Below, piece after piece: positions 28,910 through 38,375 of a stretch of DNA of 52,383 bases (its first letter is position 1; every line of letters begins with the position of its first letter). Position numbers and translations under genes: made by a program. The notes below the pieces were generated by a model, which searched no databases, was not told the DNA's origin, and saw only the letters and a program-made list of their open reading frames with translations. Source of the DNA: an uncultured beta proteobacterium (GTDB lineage Bacteria > Pseudomonadota > Gammaproteobacteria > Burkholderiales > SG8-39); contig CAIYPG010000069.1 of the NCBI GenBank assembly GCA_903928055.1, positions 1-52,383 of the forward strand, written 5' to 3'.

Positions 28910-28915
28910 TATAAT
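28910..28915 (+). promoter_or_regulatory. Probable -10 of the TPR-CHAT/cyclase/FecR unit
   Basis: A perfect TATAAT lies only 15 bp before the annotated ATG at 28931, placing the transcript start at roughly 28922 and leaving a leader of about 8-10 nt. No Shine-Dalgarno sequence is visible before the ATG, consistent with nearly leaderless translation. The -35 (about 28887) is poor. Confidence 0.5.
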
Positions 28916-28930
28916 TCCCGCACGGTTCCC

Positions 28931-31900
28931 ATGCACTCCCCATTACCCCAACCTCCCGTCCAGGTACGCCGCCTTCCGGCATTGATACTTGCCGCGGGGC
29001 TGCTTTTTCCGCTGCTGCCGGCACATGCACAGACCGCGCCGGCACAACTGCGCACCCAGGCGGCACCGGCGCCGCGGCCGCAGCAGCGCTACGATGATCG
29101 CCAGTGGCAGGCGCTGGCGGACCAGGCCGAGGACTTGCTCGCCAAGGGCGATTTCCCCGGCGCCGAGCGCGTGGCGCGTGAGCTGGCCGAAGAGGGGCGC
29201 CGGGTGTTCGGCGCTGACCATACGAACATGGCGGCCAGTCTTTCCATTATGGGCGGCAGCCTGCTGAAGCAGGGCAAGTATCCGGAGGCCGAATCCGTTT
29301 TTCGCGATTCCCTCGCGATCTACGAGCGCCGCTCCGGGCCCGACTCGGTCAATACCGCCTCGGCACTGAACAACCTGGCGCTGGTGCTGGAGCGCGCCGG
29401 TGACTATGCCGGTGCCGAATTGCTGCTGCGGCGCTCCTATCGCATCCTCGAAAAAACGCTCGGCCCGAACCATCCGGATACCGCGACCACGCTCTCCAAC
29501 CTGGGGCGAGTGCTGGACAGCCAGGGCAAGTTCGGCGCAGGCAGTGCGCTGGTGGCCGAAGGCAAGCCGGCCGGCCCGGCATTGGCTCCTGCCGGCGACA
29601 ATCCGCAATTGCTCATGGCGCGTGCCGAGGAACTGATATCCCGGGGCGAATATGGCCAGGCCGAGACGCTGCATGACCGCGTACTTGCGATCTACGAGCG
29701 AACGCTTGGGCCGGAGCATCCGCTGACTGCCACGGGCCTGTCCAATCTGGGCAACGTGCGCTACCTGCAGGGCAAGTTTTCCGAAGCAGAGACGGCACAC
29801 CGTCGCGCGTTGGCCATCCGTGAAAAGGTGCTGGGCCCGAACCACCCGGATACCGCAACCAGCCTGAACAACCTCGCCAACGTGCTCTTCGAGCAGGGCA
29901 AGGACGACCGCACTTCCGCCGCCGAACAGCGTGCTCGGGCCAGTTCCGGGCAGCGTGTGCAGTCGATCAGCGAAGTCGAGGGACTTTACCGTCGCGCACT
30001 CGCCATCCAGGAGCGCGCGCTTGGCCCGGAGCATCCGGCGCTGGCCAATACATTGAACAATCTGGCTGCGATGCTCGATCAGCAGGGCAAATTCAGCGAG
30101 TCCGAGCCGCTGCAGCGGCGTGCGCTGGCCATCCTGGAGAAGGCGCTCGGGCCGTTGCACCCGGATACCGCGGCCACGCTCACGACGCTGGCCGTTTCGC
30201 TGGACCGCCAGAACAAGATTGTCGAATCCGAGCAGGTGTATCTGCGTGCAGTGGAGGTTTCGCGCAATGCCGGCAACCCGCGCACGCTTCTGCTGAATAC
30301 CAGCCGCCTCGGTTTCGCGCTGGCCAAACGCGGCCGCTACCGGGAGGCGCTGCCGTATTACCGCGAAGCCATCGAAACGCTGGATCGCCTTTATGTGCGC
30401 ACCCGCGGCCTGGCCGAGGACACCCGCCAGGCTTTCTTGGGGCAGTACAGCAACATCTACCTTGAAACCATACGGCTGCTGTTGCAGATGCACCGCCAGG
30501 CCCCGCAGGGCGGTTTTGACAGGCAGATACTGGAAGTGGCCTCGCGCAACCAGAGCCGGGTGTTCACGGAGCTAATGCGCATTGCCGACGTGGCGCGCTT
30601 TTCCAGCGATCCGGCCTTTCAGGTGTTGCGCGACCGCCGCGATGCGCTGCATGACCGCATCGATTCCCTGCGGCAGGCGCTGGTGACGCTGGCGCCGGGA
30701 CAGGCTTCAGCCGAAGCGCGGCGCACCGACCTTGGCAGCCAGATGGATGGCGCGAATCGCGAACTGCGCGTGGTCGAGGACCAGTTGCTGGCGCGCTATC
30801 CGCGTTTCATGGAACTGACCAATCCGAAACCGGTGACACTGGAAGACCTTCAGGGCAGGCTCCTCAAGCCGGGCGAGGCGCTGCTCACCTATGTGCTGCT
30901 GCCGCAGGAAACGCTGGTGTTCGGCATCACGCGTGAACGCATGAAGATGGCCGTAAGCAGCGTGCCGCGTGACGACATTGCACGCCGCATCCATGCCGTG
31001 CGCCGTTCCATCGAGAAGGTCACCTCGGGCGAGTCGGTGCTTTTCCTGCGCGAGATCGATCCGGCGAACCTGTATTCGCTGCAGCGCGACCTGATTGCAC
31101 CGGTGGCCGATGTGCTCGCCGGAAGTGAGAAGGTGATCGTGGTCGGCGACGGTCCGCTGCATACCATTCCTTTCGAGTTGTTCGTGTCGCAGTGGAATGC
31201 CGATGACCAGCAGAAATTCCGCGCCATCCGCAGCGACTCCGATGGCAGCGCGGGGCGCCCCTTCCTTGGCGAATACACGGTGCCGAAATACCTTGGCAGC
31301 CAGTTCCGGTTCGCTTATCTGCCCAGCCTGTCGGCGCTGACCTCGCAACGCCTGTATCCCAAGGCGGGGAGCAATCGCGCGCATTCCCTGATCGCCTTTG
31401 CCGATCCTGACTTCCTGCCGGAGGCAGGCACCACCAGGCAGTTCTCGGCTGCCACGCGCGCGACCATGGATTCGATGGGCTCGAGCATGCCCCGGTTGCG
31501 CGATGGCACGCCATCCATTCCGCGGTTGCGCGAGACTGCGGACGAGGCGCGGGAGATCGCGCGGCTGCTCGGCGGGAGCAGCGAGCTGTTCATTGGTGGC
31601 GACGCGCAGGAGCACACCGCAAAATCGGGGGACCTCAAGACGGCGCGCTTTGTGCTGTTTGCCACCCACTGATTCCTCGGCGGCGAGTTTCTGTCCGCAG
31701 GGGCGGAGCCGGTCGAATCGGGCGGACTGGTGCAGGCCTCGTCGGTACAGCGCACGGTGCAGAAGCGCCAGGCGCAGCCGGCGCTGGCGCTCAGCCTGGT
31801 CGGCAATCTGGCAGGCGAAGACGGATTCCTGACCATGAAGGAGGTCATCGAGGACCTCGAGCTGGATGCCGACCTGGTGGCACTGTCGGCCTGCAATACC

Positions 31901-32191
31901 GCCGGAGAATCGGCCCAGGCGAACAACGGCGAGGGCTTCGCCGGGCTGACGCGCGCCTTTATGTATGCGGGTGCAAAGAGCCTGGTGGTGTCGCACTGGA
32001 GCGTGGACAGCCTTTCGACCCAGGCCCTGATGACCAACATGTTCAGCAACATCAATCGCGGCATACCAGCCTTGTCGGCGATGAGTGATGCGCAGCGCGG
32101 CATGATCACCGGAACCTACGCCAGCGGTGCCTATTACTTCTCGCGCAGCAATCCGTTCTACTGGGCACCCTTTGTCTATGTTGGTGATTAG
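28931..32191 (+). pseudogene. Exported TPR-CHAT (caspase-like) protease, interrupted by one in-frame TGA
   Basis: Codons 1-913 and 915-1086 are in the same frame, split only by TGA at 31670-31672. The first part has a signal peptide (to about residue 34), then kinesin-light-chain-like TPRs of about 42 residues with LGPxHPDTATxLNNLA consensus (about 50-440), a helical linker, and the start of a CHAT domain. It ends with VLFATH, whose His913 is the expected catalytic histidine; the next codon, normally Gly (GGA), reads TGA. The part after the stop continues the domain (FLGGEF..., the catalytic Cys988 in LSACNTAGES, SLVVSHWSVDS, NPFYWAPFVYVGD). Either a recent nonsense mutation has killed the protease or the stop is read through. 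It heads a unit with the cyclase at 32245 and two FecR-like genes. Confidence 0.88.
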
Positions 32192-32244
32192 GGCCATGTC
32201 GGCGATCAGGTTGCAGTGCGAATCACACCGAGCATTTTCGTGAA

Positions 32245-34212
32245 ATGACCATGCCCGATACCAAACATGATTCAAAGCACGATCCCAGGCACGAACGGCT
32301 TGCGGCGCTGCGCAAGAACGTGATTCGCTTCATCGGCGTGCCGTTGCTGGCCTGCACGATCGCACTGGGCATGGCACGCACCAGCTGGGTGGAGTCGCTG
32401 GAGAACCTGTACTACGACTACTGGCACATCATTTCTGGCGTGCGCTATACGCCACAGTATGCCGCGTTCGTTTCCATGGACGACGAGACGCTGGTGGCCT
32501 TGAAGGACGATCCGCTGGCATTCTGGGCGCCGCATTTCGGCCGCGCCATGGATGTTCTGACCAAGGTGGGCGTCAAGGCAGTGGGTTTGGATTTCATCTA
32601 CCAGGTCAGTGCCGAGAGCTGGCTGAAGAAACTGAAGCTTCCCGACAGCGAGATCAGCCGCAATTACGATTCGCCGCTGCGCGCTGCGCTGGCCTCGGGC
32701 AACAAGATACTGATCACCCATCTGGTGGAGATGAACGACGGCAGTCTGGAACTGCTGCTGCCGCCAGAGGACCAGCGTTACCTGCTGCCCGGCGGCATCA
32801 ACGACCTGGGCATCGCCAACCTGTTCCCGGACGACGACAAATATGTGCGCAAGTTCTATCCGGTGATGGATCCGGATCCGGCCAAACCCGGCGTGGGCTT
32901 CGCCACGCAACTTGCATTGCGTGGAGCGGGGCAGGATCCGTCGAAGAGTGAGTGGGAGATTGCCGGCGTCAAGCTCTCGCGTGACCTTGAAAAGCGCTGG
33001 ATCGGCTACGCCGGCCCGTCGGGAACCATACCGACGATCTCGATGAATGCACTGCTGCAGCCGGATGCGCTGACCAATCCCAAGGTGCTGGCCCTGAAGG
33101 GCAAGGTGGTGGTGCTGGCGGCCAACAACGCCGGCAGCTCGGACCGGCACTTCACGCCGTATTCACGCGGGGCCCAGGCCGACCAGATGGCGGGCGGTGA
33201 GATCCACGCGAACATCATCGAAACCATCCTCTCCGGGCGCTACCCGAAGGTGCCGCCGGAATGGATGCAGGGCGCGTATGTGTTCGTCATCCTGTTGCTG
33301 GCGACGCTGGCCTTCCTGAGGATGCAGCCGGAGCGCGGTGCTCTGGTGGGGGTGCTGTTTGCGCTCAATGCGCCGATTCCGGCCTTTCTTGCATTCCGCT
33401 ACGACTGGGTGCTGCCGGTGGCGATGCCACAAGTCGGGCTGGCGGCGGCGTTCCTGCTTACCGTCATCCTGAGATTGACCGGTGAGGAGCGGGAACGAGC
33501 CAGTCTAAAGAAAATGTTCGACAGTTATGTCTCCCCGGAGGTGGTCGACATGCTCCTGTCCGGGGGGCGCAAGCTGAACCTGGGCGGTGAAACCGTCAAC
33601 GTTACGCTGATGTTCTCCGATATTCGAAACTTCACGACGATTTCCGAGAAGCTCGAGGCGCGTGAAGTCGTGGAGATGCTCAACGAATACTTCAGCCGCG
33701 TCACCGTTCCCATCCTCGATCAGGGCGGCAACGTCAACAAGTACATCGGTGATGCGGTGATGGCGGTGTTCGGCTCGCCGGTGCATTACCCGGACCACGC
33801 ACGCCGCGCGTTGATTGCTTCGGTGGAGATGGTGCGCATCGCTGATGAGTTCCGCGGCTGGATGGAGGCGCGTTTCCCCGATCGCGGCCTGCCGCCTTTC
33901 GCCATTGGTATCGGTGTGCACAGTGGTGATGCGGTGATGGGAAACATCGGTTCAATCCGGCGCCGGGAGTTTACGGCCATCGGCGACACGGTCAATGCGG
34001 CATCGCGGCTGGAGGGAGTGACCAAGGAGATGGAGTGCCCGCTGGTGGCCAGTGCTCAGACCGTGAACGCGGCCGGCATCGGCATCCGGACCGGCAAGCA
34101 CCAGACTGTGCAGGTCAAGGGGCGGGCCGAGCCCATCGAGGTGTACGAGGTGCTCGGATTGGATACGAACTTGGATACAGGCCGGAATAATGGGACAATG
34201 CCGCATGCTTAA
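32245..34212 (+). CDS. CHASE2-domain class III adenylate cyclase
   Basis: The 655-residue membrane sensor makes cAMP from ATP. Order: one transmembrane helix (about 29-46), a periplasmic CHASE2 domain (about 47-335, starting with LENLYYDYWHIISG), three more helices (about 340-420), then a class III cyclase domain (about 430-640). Metal-binding Asp residues are in MFSDIRNFTTISE and GDAVMAVFG; the adenine-selecting Lys is in NKYIGD; IGDTVNAASRLE provides the Asp, Asn and Arg of the active site. These support adenylate and not guanylate cyclase activity. It begins 53 bp after the TPR-CHAT frame. The periplasmic CHASE2 domain could sense something made or cut by the exported neighbours. Confidence 0.92.
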   Translation: MTMPDTKHDSKHDPRHERLAALRKNVIRFIGVPLLACTIALGMARTSWVESLENLYYDYWHIISGVRYTPQYAAFVSMDDETLVALKDDPLAFWAPHFGRAMDVLTKVGVKAVGLDFIYQVSAESWLKKLKLPDSEISRNYDSPLRAALASGNKILITHLVEMNDGSLELLLPPEDQRYLLPGGINDLGIANLFPDDDKYVRKFYPVMDPDPAKPGVGFATQLALRGAGQDPSKSEWEIAGVKLSRDLEKRWIGYAGPSGTIPTISMNALLQPDALTNPKVLALKGKVVVLAANNAGSSDRHFTPYSRGAQADQMAGGEIHANIIETILSGRYPKVPPEWMQGAYVFVILLLATLAFLRMQPERGALVGVLFALNAPIPAFLAFRYDWVLPVAMPQVGLAAAFLLTVILRLTGEERERASLKKMFDSYVSPEVVDMLLSGGRKLNLGGETVNVTLMFSDIRNFTTISEKLEAREVVEMLNEYFSRVTVPILDQGGNVNKYIGDAVMAVFGSPVHYPDHARRALIASVEMVRIADEFRGWMEARFPDRGLPPFAIGIGVHSGDAVMGNIGSIRRREFTAIGDTVNAASRLEGVTKEMECPLVASAQTVNAAGIGIRTGKHQTVQVKGRAEPIEVYEVLGLDTNLDTGRNNGTMPHA

Positions 34213-34232
34213 TCTGTGACTCGGGGAGCGGC

Positions 34233-34919
34233 ATGCAATTCCTGTTGAAGGTGTTCTGGATGGGGGCAGGTCTGGCGGCTGCACTGGTTGAGGTGCCGGC
34301 GCTTGCGCAAACCCTGGCAGTGACGCCGCCGCCCGCAGATGTGGCGGTCATCAACCAGCTGGCCGGCGAGGTGACCTATTCTGCCGGCGGTCCTGCCGCC
34401 AAGGCACAGGCCTTCATGCGTGTCCGGCAGGGGGATCGTTACACCATTCCCGCTGGTGCCTCATTGCGCATTCTCTATCTTTCAAATGCCCGCCAGGAGA
34501 CCTGGCGCGGACCTGGCGCGTTGCGCATCGGTGCGGTGGGCAGCGAAGCGGTGGCCGGCCGGCCATTCGAGGTGATGACCCTGCCGGTGGCGGTGTCACA
34601 GAAAATCGCGCGCCTTCCGGACATGGTGCAGGGTGCGCGGCTCGGTGGAGTCACCGTGCGTGGAGGAGGGGGAGGACGTCCGCCCGGCCCGGTGCCCGCG
34701 GCGGTCAGCGAGGCGCAGGCCACTTACAAGGTACTGCGCAGCCAGAGCAGTGCCGACGATGTCACCCCTGAGCTCTACCTGCTGTCCGTGCTGCAGGAGT
34801 ACGGATACAGTGAAGAGATGGGCCCTCTGGCGGACGAAATATTCCGCCGTCAGCCGGGCAGCCCGGAGGCCCGGGAACTGGCACAATGGGCAAAATCACG
34901 GGCGACCGCCGCCAGGTAG
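34233..34919 (+). CDS. Exported FecR-like domain protein (first of two)
   Basis: The 228-residue product has a signal peptide ending near PALAQ (residue 26) and a FecR-type beta domain: VAVINQLAGEVTYSAGG, FMRVRQGDRYTIPAGASLRI and RQETWRGPGALRIG (about 37-110). After a Gly/Pro-rich linker, the C-terminal part (DDVTPELYLLSVLQEYGYSEEMGPLADEIFRRQPGSPEARELAQW; key pieces DDVTPELYL and RRQPGSPEA) is helical, like a short TPR. It lacks the cytoplasmic and transmembrane parts of true FecR anti-sigma regulators, so iron signalling is not implied. It starts 20 bp after the cyclase. A paralogue follows at 35090. Confidence 0.85.
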   Translation: MQFLLKVFWMGAGLAAALVEVPALAQTLAVTPPPADVAVINQLAGEVTYSAGGPAAKAQAFMRVRQGDRYTIPAGASLRILYLSNARQETWRGPGALRIGAVGSEAVAGRPFEVMTLPVAVSQKIARLPDMVQGARLGGVTVRGGGGGRPPGPVPAAVSEAQATYKVLRSQSSADDVTPELYLLSVLQEYGYSEEMGPLADEIFRRQPGSPEARELAQWAKSRATAAR

Positions 34920-35089
34920 TCATTTCTGGACAAGCGGGAATAGTGGGCAGCCGCCTTGTGCATTAGTCCCCATTTGCCGCCGGAAACCGGTTCGCGCGTG
35001 ATATTTTCACTCGTAAGGCGGAGCTGGGGCGCCTATTCTCCGGGCTGTGCAAACCCGTATTCCTGATTGATATTTGAGGCGAGGCAAAT

Positions 35090-35749
35090 ATTAAGACCTT
35101 CAAGACCCTTCTGGCGACTGTGCTGATCAGCATGGCCGCTTCCGTCCAGGCGCAAAACGCCGACGTCGGTCTGATCAACATGCTCAACGGTGACATTACC
35201 TATGTCAGCGGAAGCTCTCCCAGCGCCAAGGCGCAGCCCTTCATGAAGGTGCGCCAGGGCGACCGCTTTACGGTCCCGGCCGGCGGGCAGCTGCGCGTCG
35301 TGTACTTCCAGGGCGGACGCCAGGAAACCTACAAGGGACCGGCATCGTTCCGCGCCGGCATGCAGTCTGGTGAAGCAGGCTCCGGGGCGGCCCCTGAAGT
35401 GGCCACGCTTCCATCCAGCGTACCGCAGCGGATTTCGCAGGTTCCGGAACTGGTACAGATCGCCAAGCTGGGACGTTCCGGTGGTGTGGCCGTCCGTGGT
35501 GCCGAGCGCCCGCCGCGTCTGACGGCGGAACAGCTGGCTGAAGTGAAGACCGCCAAGGGCATCTATGGAAAGATGCGCGCGCAATCGCCGTCCGATGACA
35601 TCACCCCCGAGCTTTATCTCTACTCGGTTCTGCAGGACTACCTTCTGTATGACGACATGAAACCGGTTGTCGAGGAAATGGCCAAGCGCCAGCCGGGCAA
35701 TTCCGAAGTCCTGGAATTGGTCGCCTGGGTGAAAAGCCGCACGCAGTAA
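35090..35749 (+). CDS. Exported FecR-like domain protein (second of two), probable ATT start
   Basis: Same architecture as 34233-34919: QGDRFTVPAGGQLRVVYF, RQETYKGPASFRAG and DDITPELYLYSVLQDYLLYDDM. With conventional start codons the frame begins at GTG 35120 and has only a hydrophobic stub. Reading from ATT at 35090 adds KTFKTLLATV and completes a normal signal peptide (cut near SVQA, residue 23). A gaggcgagg ribosome site lies 5-6 bp before this ATT, there is no such site before the GTG, and an in-frame TGA at 35075 excludes earlier starts. I therefore annotate a 219-residue protein starting at ATT, a rare start known from infC. It ends before a strong terminator. Confidence 0.82.
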   Translation: MKTFKTLLATVLISMAASVQAQNADVGLINMLNGDITYVSGSSPSAKAQPFMKVRQGDRFTVPAGGQLRVVYFQGGRQETYKGPASFRAGMQSGEAGSGAAPEVATLPSSVPQRISQVPELVQIAKLGRSGGVAVRGAERPPRLTAEQLAEVKTAKGIYGKMRAQSPSDDITPELYLYSVLQDYLLYDDMKPVVEEMAKRQPGNSEVLELVAWVKSRTQ

Positions 35750-35781
35750 TCCCTAGTAAGCAATCTCTCTCTTGAATTCAA

Positions 35782-35805
35782 GGGCGCCTCGGCGCCCTTT
35801 TTTTT
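35782..35805 (+). terminator. Rho-independent terminator of the TPR-CHAT/cyclase/FecR unit
   Basis: gggcgcc-tc-ggcgccc is a perfect 7-bp GC stem (35782-35797) followed by a run of eight or more T (35798 on). It ends transcription 33 bp past the second FecR-like gene. Confidence 0.95.
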
Positions 35806-35826
35806 ATTGTCGGCTGATTCCTGCGA

Positions 35827-37212
35827 TCAGGCTACAGGCGTTGCAAGCCGGGCAAACAGGGGGGCGATATCGGCCATGTGATCCAGGTCGAGCAGTCCGC
35901 CGATGGCCTCATCGACCAGCGCTGCCGGAAGTACGTCGCCGGTGTTGGAACGGAACTTGGCGATGAAGTCTTCTCGCTGCAGCGGATTCCTGCGCGTGCC
36001 GCGCATGTGCTCGACAGTGTGTGTCAGGGCGCGACCATCGCGCAGACGCATGTCCACGCGGCCGCCGGAGCGGGATTTGTCCGCTCCTTCCTGCGGGTCC
36101 ACGGCGTACTTCACTTTCGCAGCGAGCGTATTGATGGCCGGGTTGGCGAGGTGTTCGGGCGCATAGGCATTCTTGTCCGAGCGTCCGGTGACCAGCGCCT
36201 CGGCAATCGAATGCTGCAGGCTCACACGGGCATGCCAGGCGGTGAGCGGGCGCAGTTTCTCGGCCACCGGCTCGCACAGGGTGGCGACGCGCGCCTCGGT
36301 GATATGGCAGGTGATCTCTTCGATGTCGCCCGGTGCCAGCCTGTGTTCACGTTGCAGGTGGAACGCAGCATCGATGTAGGGATGGATGGGAAAGGCGCTG
36401 GGATAGGCCTTGGAGGCGATGTTGAGCGTCTCCCACTCACTGCCCAGCTGGTCGACGAGGACTTCGGGCCGAGACTTCGCAGCGGGGTCCTGCACGTGGG
36501 CGCGATACCAGTTGTAGCGCCCGTCGAATACACCGGCAGGGCCGCTGACACCTTGTTCTGCCAGCGCAACTGCTTTGACGGCATCGCTGGCGGCAAGGCC
36601 GACGTGCAGCGACTTGGCGTCCGTGCCGTCCTCCCAAGAGGCCATGAGCGCAGCGGACATGCTGCCGCATATGCCGATGGCGTTGACTAGGACCTCGGGT
36701 TTCAGTCGTCGCGCCTTTGCCAGCGCATAGGCGGCGCCAAATACACCGAACACGCCGGTCGGGTGGATGCCCAGGCTGTACAGGCGCGCCGGGCTCACCA
36801 GCCCGAGACGCGACGAGAGTTCGTTGCCTGCAAGCACTGCCGTGATCAGGTCCTTTCCGGACGCGCCTGATTGCTGGCAAACCGGCAGCGCGGCTGAAAG
36901 CGAAGCAGAGGTGGCATGGATTGAACTCGCCACGTGCGTGTCGTCGAACTCCAGCACGCAGGACATGACACCGTTCACCATGGCGGCGCTGGCGAGTGAA
37001 GTATTGCCGGTATGGCCAAGGATGGCGTAGCCGCCGCTTTTGCCCGACAAAAGTCCTGCGCGCACCTTGCGCACCAGCGGATCGGCACGCGAGGCCAGCA
37101 TCACGCCGACCAGATCGAAAATCTGCAGCTTGACGCTTTCGACCACGTCCGCGGGAATGTCTTCCCACCTCAGGCCGGTGAGCCAGCACGCCGCCTGTTC
37201 GCTGACGTTCAC
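35827..37212 (-). CDS. MmgE/PrpD family protein
   Basis: The 461-residue protein belongs to the 2-methylcitrate dehydratase/cis-aconitate decarboxylase superfamily, which acts on tricarboxylates and related acids. Recognisable parts are LKLQIFDLVGVMLASR-like KLQIFDLVGVML (about 28-39), NGVMSCVLEFDDTH with catalytic acidic residues, GIHPTGVFGVFGAAYALAK, and AYPSAFPIHPYIDAA. It follows a Bug receptor gene by 20 bp (37233-38207), so the pair probably takes up and converts the same acid. It differs from the second MmgE/PrpD at 40679. The real substrate is unknown; citrate-pathway enzymes are not adjacent. Confidence 0.9.
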   Translation of the reverse strand: MNVSEQAACWLTGLRWEDIPADVVESVKLQIFDLVGVMLASRADPLVRKVRAGLLSGKSGGYAILGHTGNTSLASAAMVNGVMSCVLEFDDTHVASSIHATSASLSAALPVCQQSGASGKDLITAVLAGNELSSRLGLVSPARLYSLGIHPTGVFGVFGAAYALAKARRLKPEVLVNAIGICGSMSAALMASWEDGTDAKSLHVGLAASDAVKAVALAEQGVSGPAGVFDGRYNWYRAHVQDPAAKSRPEVLVDQLGSEWETLNIASKAYPSAFPIHPYIDAAFHLQREHRLAPGDIEEITCHITEARVATLCEPVAEKLRPLTAWHARVSLQHSIAEALVTGRSDKNAYAPEHLANPAINTLAAKVKYAVDPQEGADKSRSGGRVDMRLRDGRALTHTVEHMRGTRRNPLQREDFIAKFRSNTGDVLPAALVDEAIGGLLDLDHMADIAPLFARLATPVA

Positions 37213-37232
37213 GAATCAGTCCATCCGTCCAG

Positions 37233-38207
37233 TCAATCGGCTGAGGCGCCAGAGGCTCTTACGACCTTCCCCCATTTGGGAATGTCGGCGCGGATGATAT
37301 CGGCCAGTTCCTCCGGTGAGGAGGACAGGGGTTCGATGCCGTTGGCAATGAGCAGCTTGCGTGACTCAGGATCGGCCATGGCCTTTCGCGTCTCGGAGTT
37401 GAGGCGGGTGATGATGTCCTTCGGCGTGCCCATGGGTACGAATACCCCGGCCCAGTTGGACACGTCGAAGCCGGCCAGCGTGTTGGCGATCGGCGGCACG
37501 TCCGCCAGCGCGCCGATGGGCTTCAAGCTGGTGACACCCAGCGCACGCACCTTGCCAGCCTTGATGTGGTCGGCATAGACGGTGACCGAATCGAAGGTCA
37601 TGGCAATGCGCCCGCCTAGCAGGTCGGTCATGGCCGGGGCGCTGCCCTTGTAGGGCACGTGGGTCATGTCGATGCCGGCCATGGACTTGAACAGTTCACC
37701 TGCCAGATGGCTGGTGCTGCCCGAGCCGGCCGAACTGAACGTGAGCTTGCCCGGATTCGCCTTGCCGTAGGCAATCAGCTCGGCAACGTTCTTTGCCGGG
37801 ACGGACGGGTTGACCACGAGCACGCGCGGAATGGAATGGGTGATGCCGACTGACGCGAATTGCTTTACCGGGTCGTAGGGCAGCTTCTTGTACAGGGCAA
37901 GGTTGATGGCCTGTGTGCCGACGGTGCCGAAGAACAGCGTGTAACCGTCGGCGGGTGAGGTCGCCGCGGCCTCGGCGGCGATGATGCCGCCCGCACCGCC
38001 CTTGTAGTCGGTCAGCACCTGCTGGCCCAGGCCCTCCGCCATTTTGGTGGAGAGCGAGCGCGCCATCAGGTCGGCAGCACCGCCCGGTGTGAAGGGGATG
38101 ATGAGGCGCACCGGTTTTTCAGGGTAGACGGCAAAGGCAGCGGGTGCAAGGAAACCAAGGCTCGCGAGCGCGAAGCATGCAATTGCGGCGGTTCTGAACA
38201 GTTTCAT
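37233..38207 (-). CDS. Bug/TctC-family periplasmic solute-binding protein
   Basis: The 324-residue receptor starts at 38207 behind aggagtc; the frame stays open to 38309 across a short tandem repeat but without a signal sequence there. Signal peptide ends near AAFAVYP (residue 26). Motifs are YPEKPVRLIIPFTPGGAADLMAR (in part PVRLIIPFTPGGAADL), KGGAGGIIAAEA and NWAGVFVPMGTP. It is the likely first gene before the MmgE/PrpD gene at 35827. Confidence 0.92.
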   Translation of the reverse strand: MKLFRTAAIACFALASLGFLAPAAFAVYPEKPVRLIIPFTPGGAADLMARSLSTKMAEGLGQQVLTDYKGGAGGIIAAEAAATSPADGYTLFFGTVGTQAINLALYKKLPYDPVKQFASVGITHSIPRVLVVNPSVPAKNVAELIAYGKANPGKLTFSSAGSGSTSHLAGELFKSMAGIDMTHVPYKGSAPAMTDLLGGRIAMTFDSVTVYADHIKAGKVRALGVTSLKPIGALADVPPIANTLAGFDVSNWAGVFVPMGTPKDIITRLNSETRKAMADPESRKLLIANGIEPLSSSPEELADIIRADIPKWGKVVRASGASAD

Positions 38208-38266
38208 GCTGACTCCTATGAATTTCCAAAGTGGAGAAACGCCGGATCTGCCCGGTTCTTTGCAGG

Positions 38267-38315
38267 CATTAAGCGGCAGAACATTAAGCGGCAGAACATT
38301 AGATAACAATTATCT
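38267..38315. promoter_or_regulatory. 15-bp tandem duplication and palindrome upstream of a Bug gene
   Basis: cattaagcggcagaa occurs twice in tandem (38267-38281, 38282-38296) and then begins a third time. It is followed by the palindrome agataa-caa-ttatct (38301-38315). The stretch is AT-rich and lies 60-110 bp before the receptor ATG at 38207, so it is a likely promoter/operator region. Confidence 0.5.
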
Positions 38316-38375
38316 TGCAAAAATGCGTGAAATAATCACTTTTTATCAGGATTGATCATTATTATCTGCAATGTT

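Noticed and set aside
28943..30493. 516-codon minus-strand frame opposite the TPR region
   Set aside because: Antisense of the repetitive, GC-rich TPR coding sequence; TPR consensus is clear on the plus strand.
31676..31707. Selenocysteine insertion element after the TGA
   Set aside because: Only 4-5 bp stems with small loops; spacing and loop do not match known bacterial SECIS elements. Kept only as something to exclude by checking for sel genes.
34233..35749. FecR-like pair as iron-dicitrate signalling genes
   Set aside because: No ECF sigma factor, TonB receptor or FecR cytoplasmic domain; proteins are exported and short, so iron signalling is not supported.
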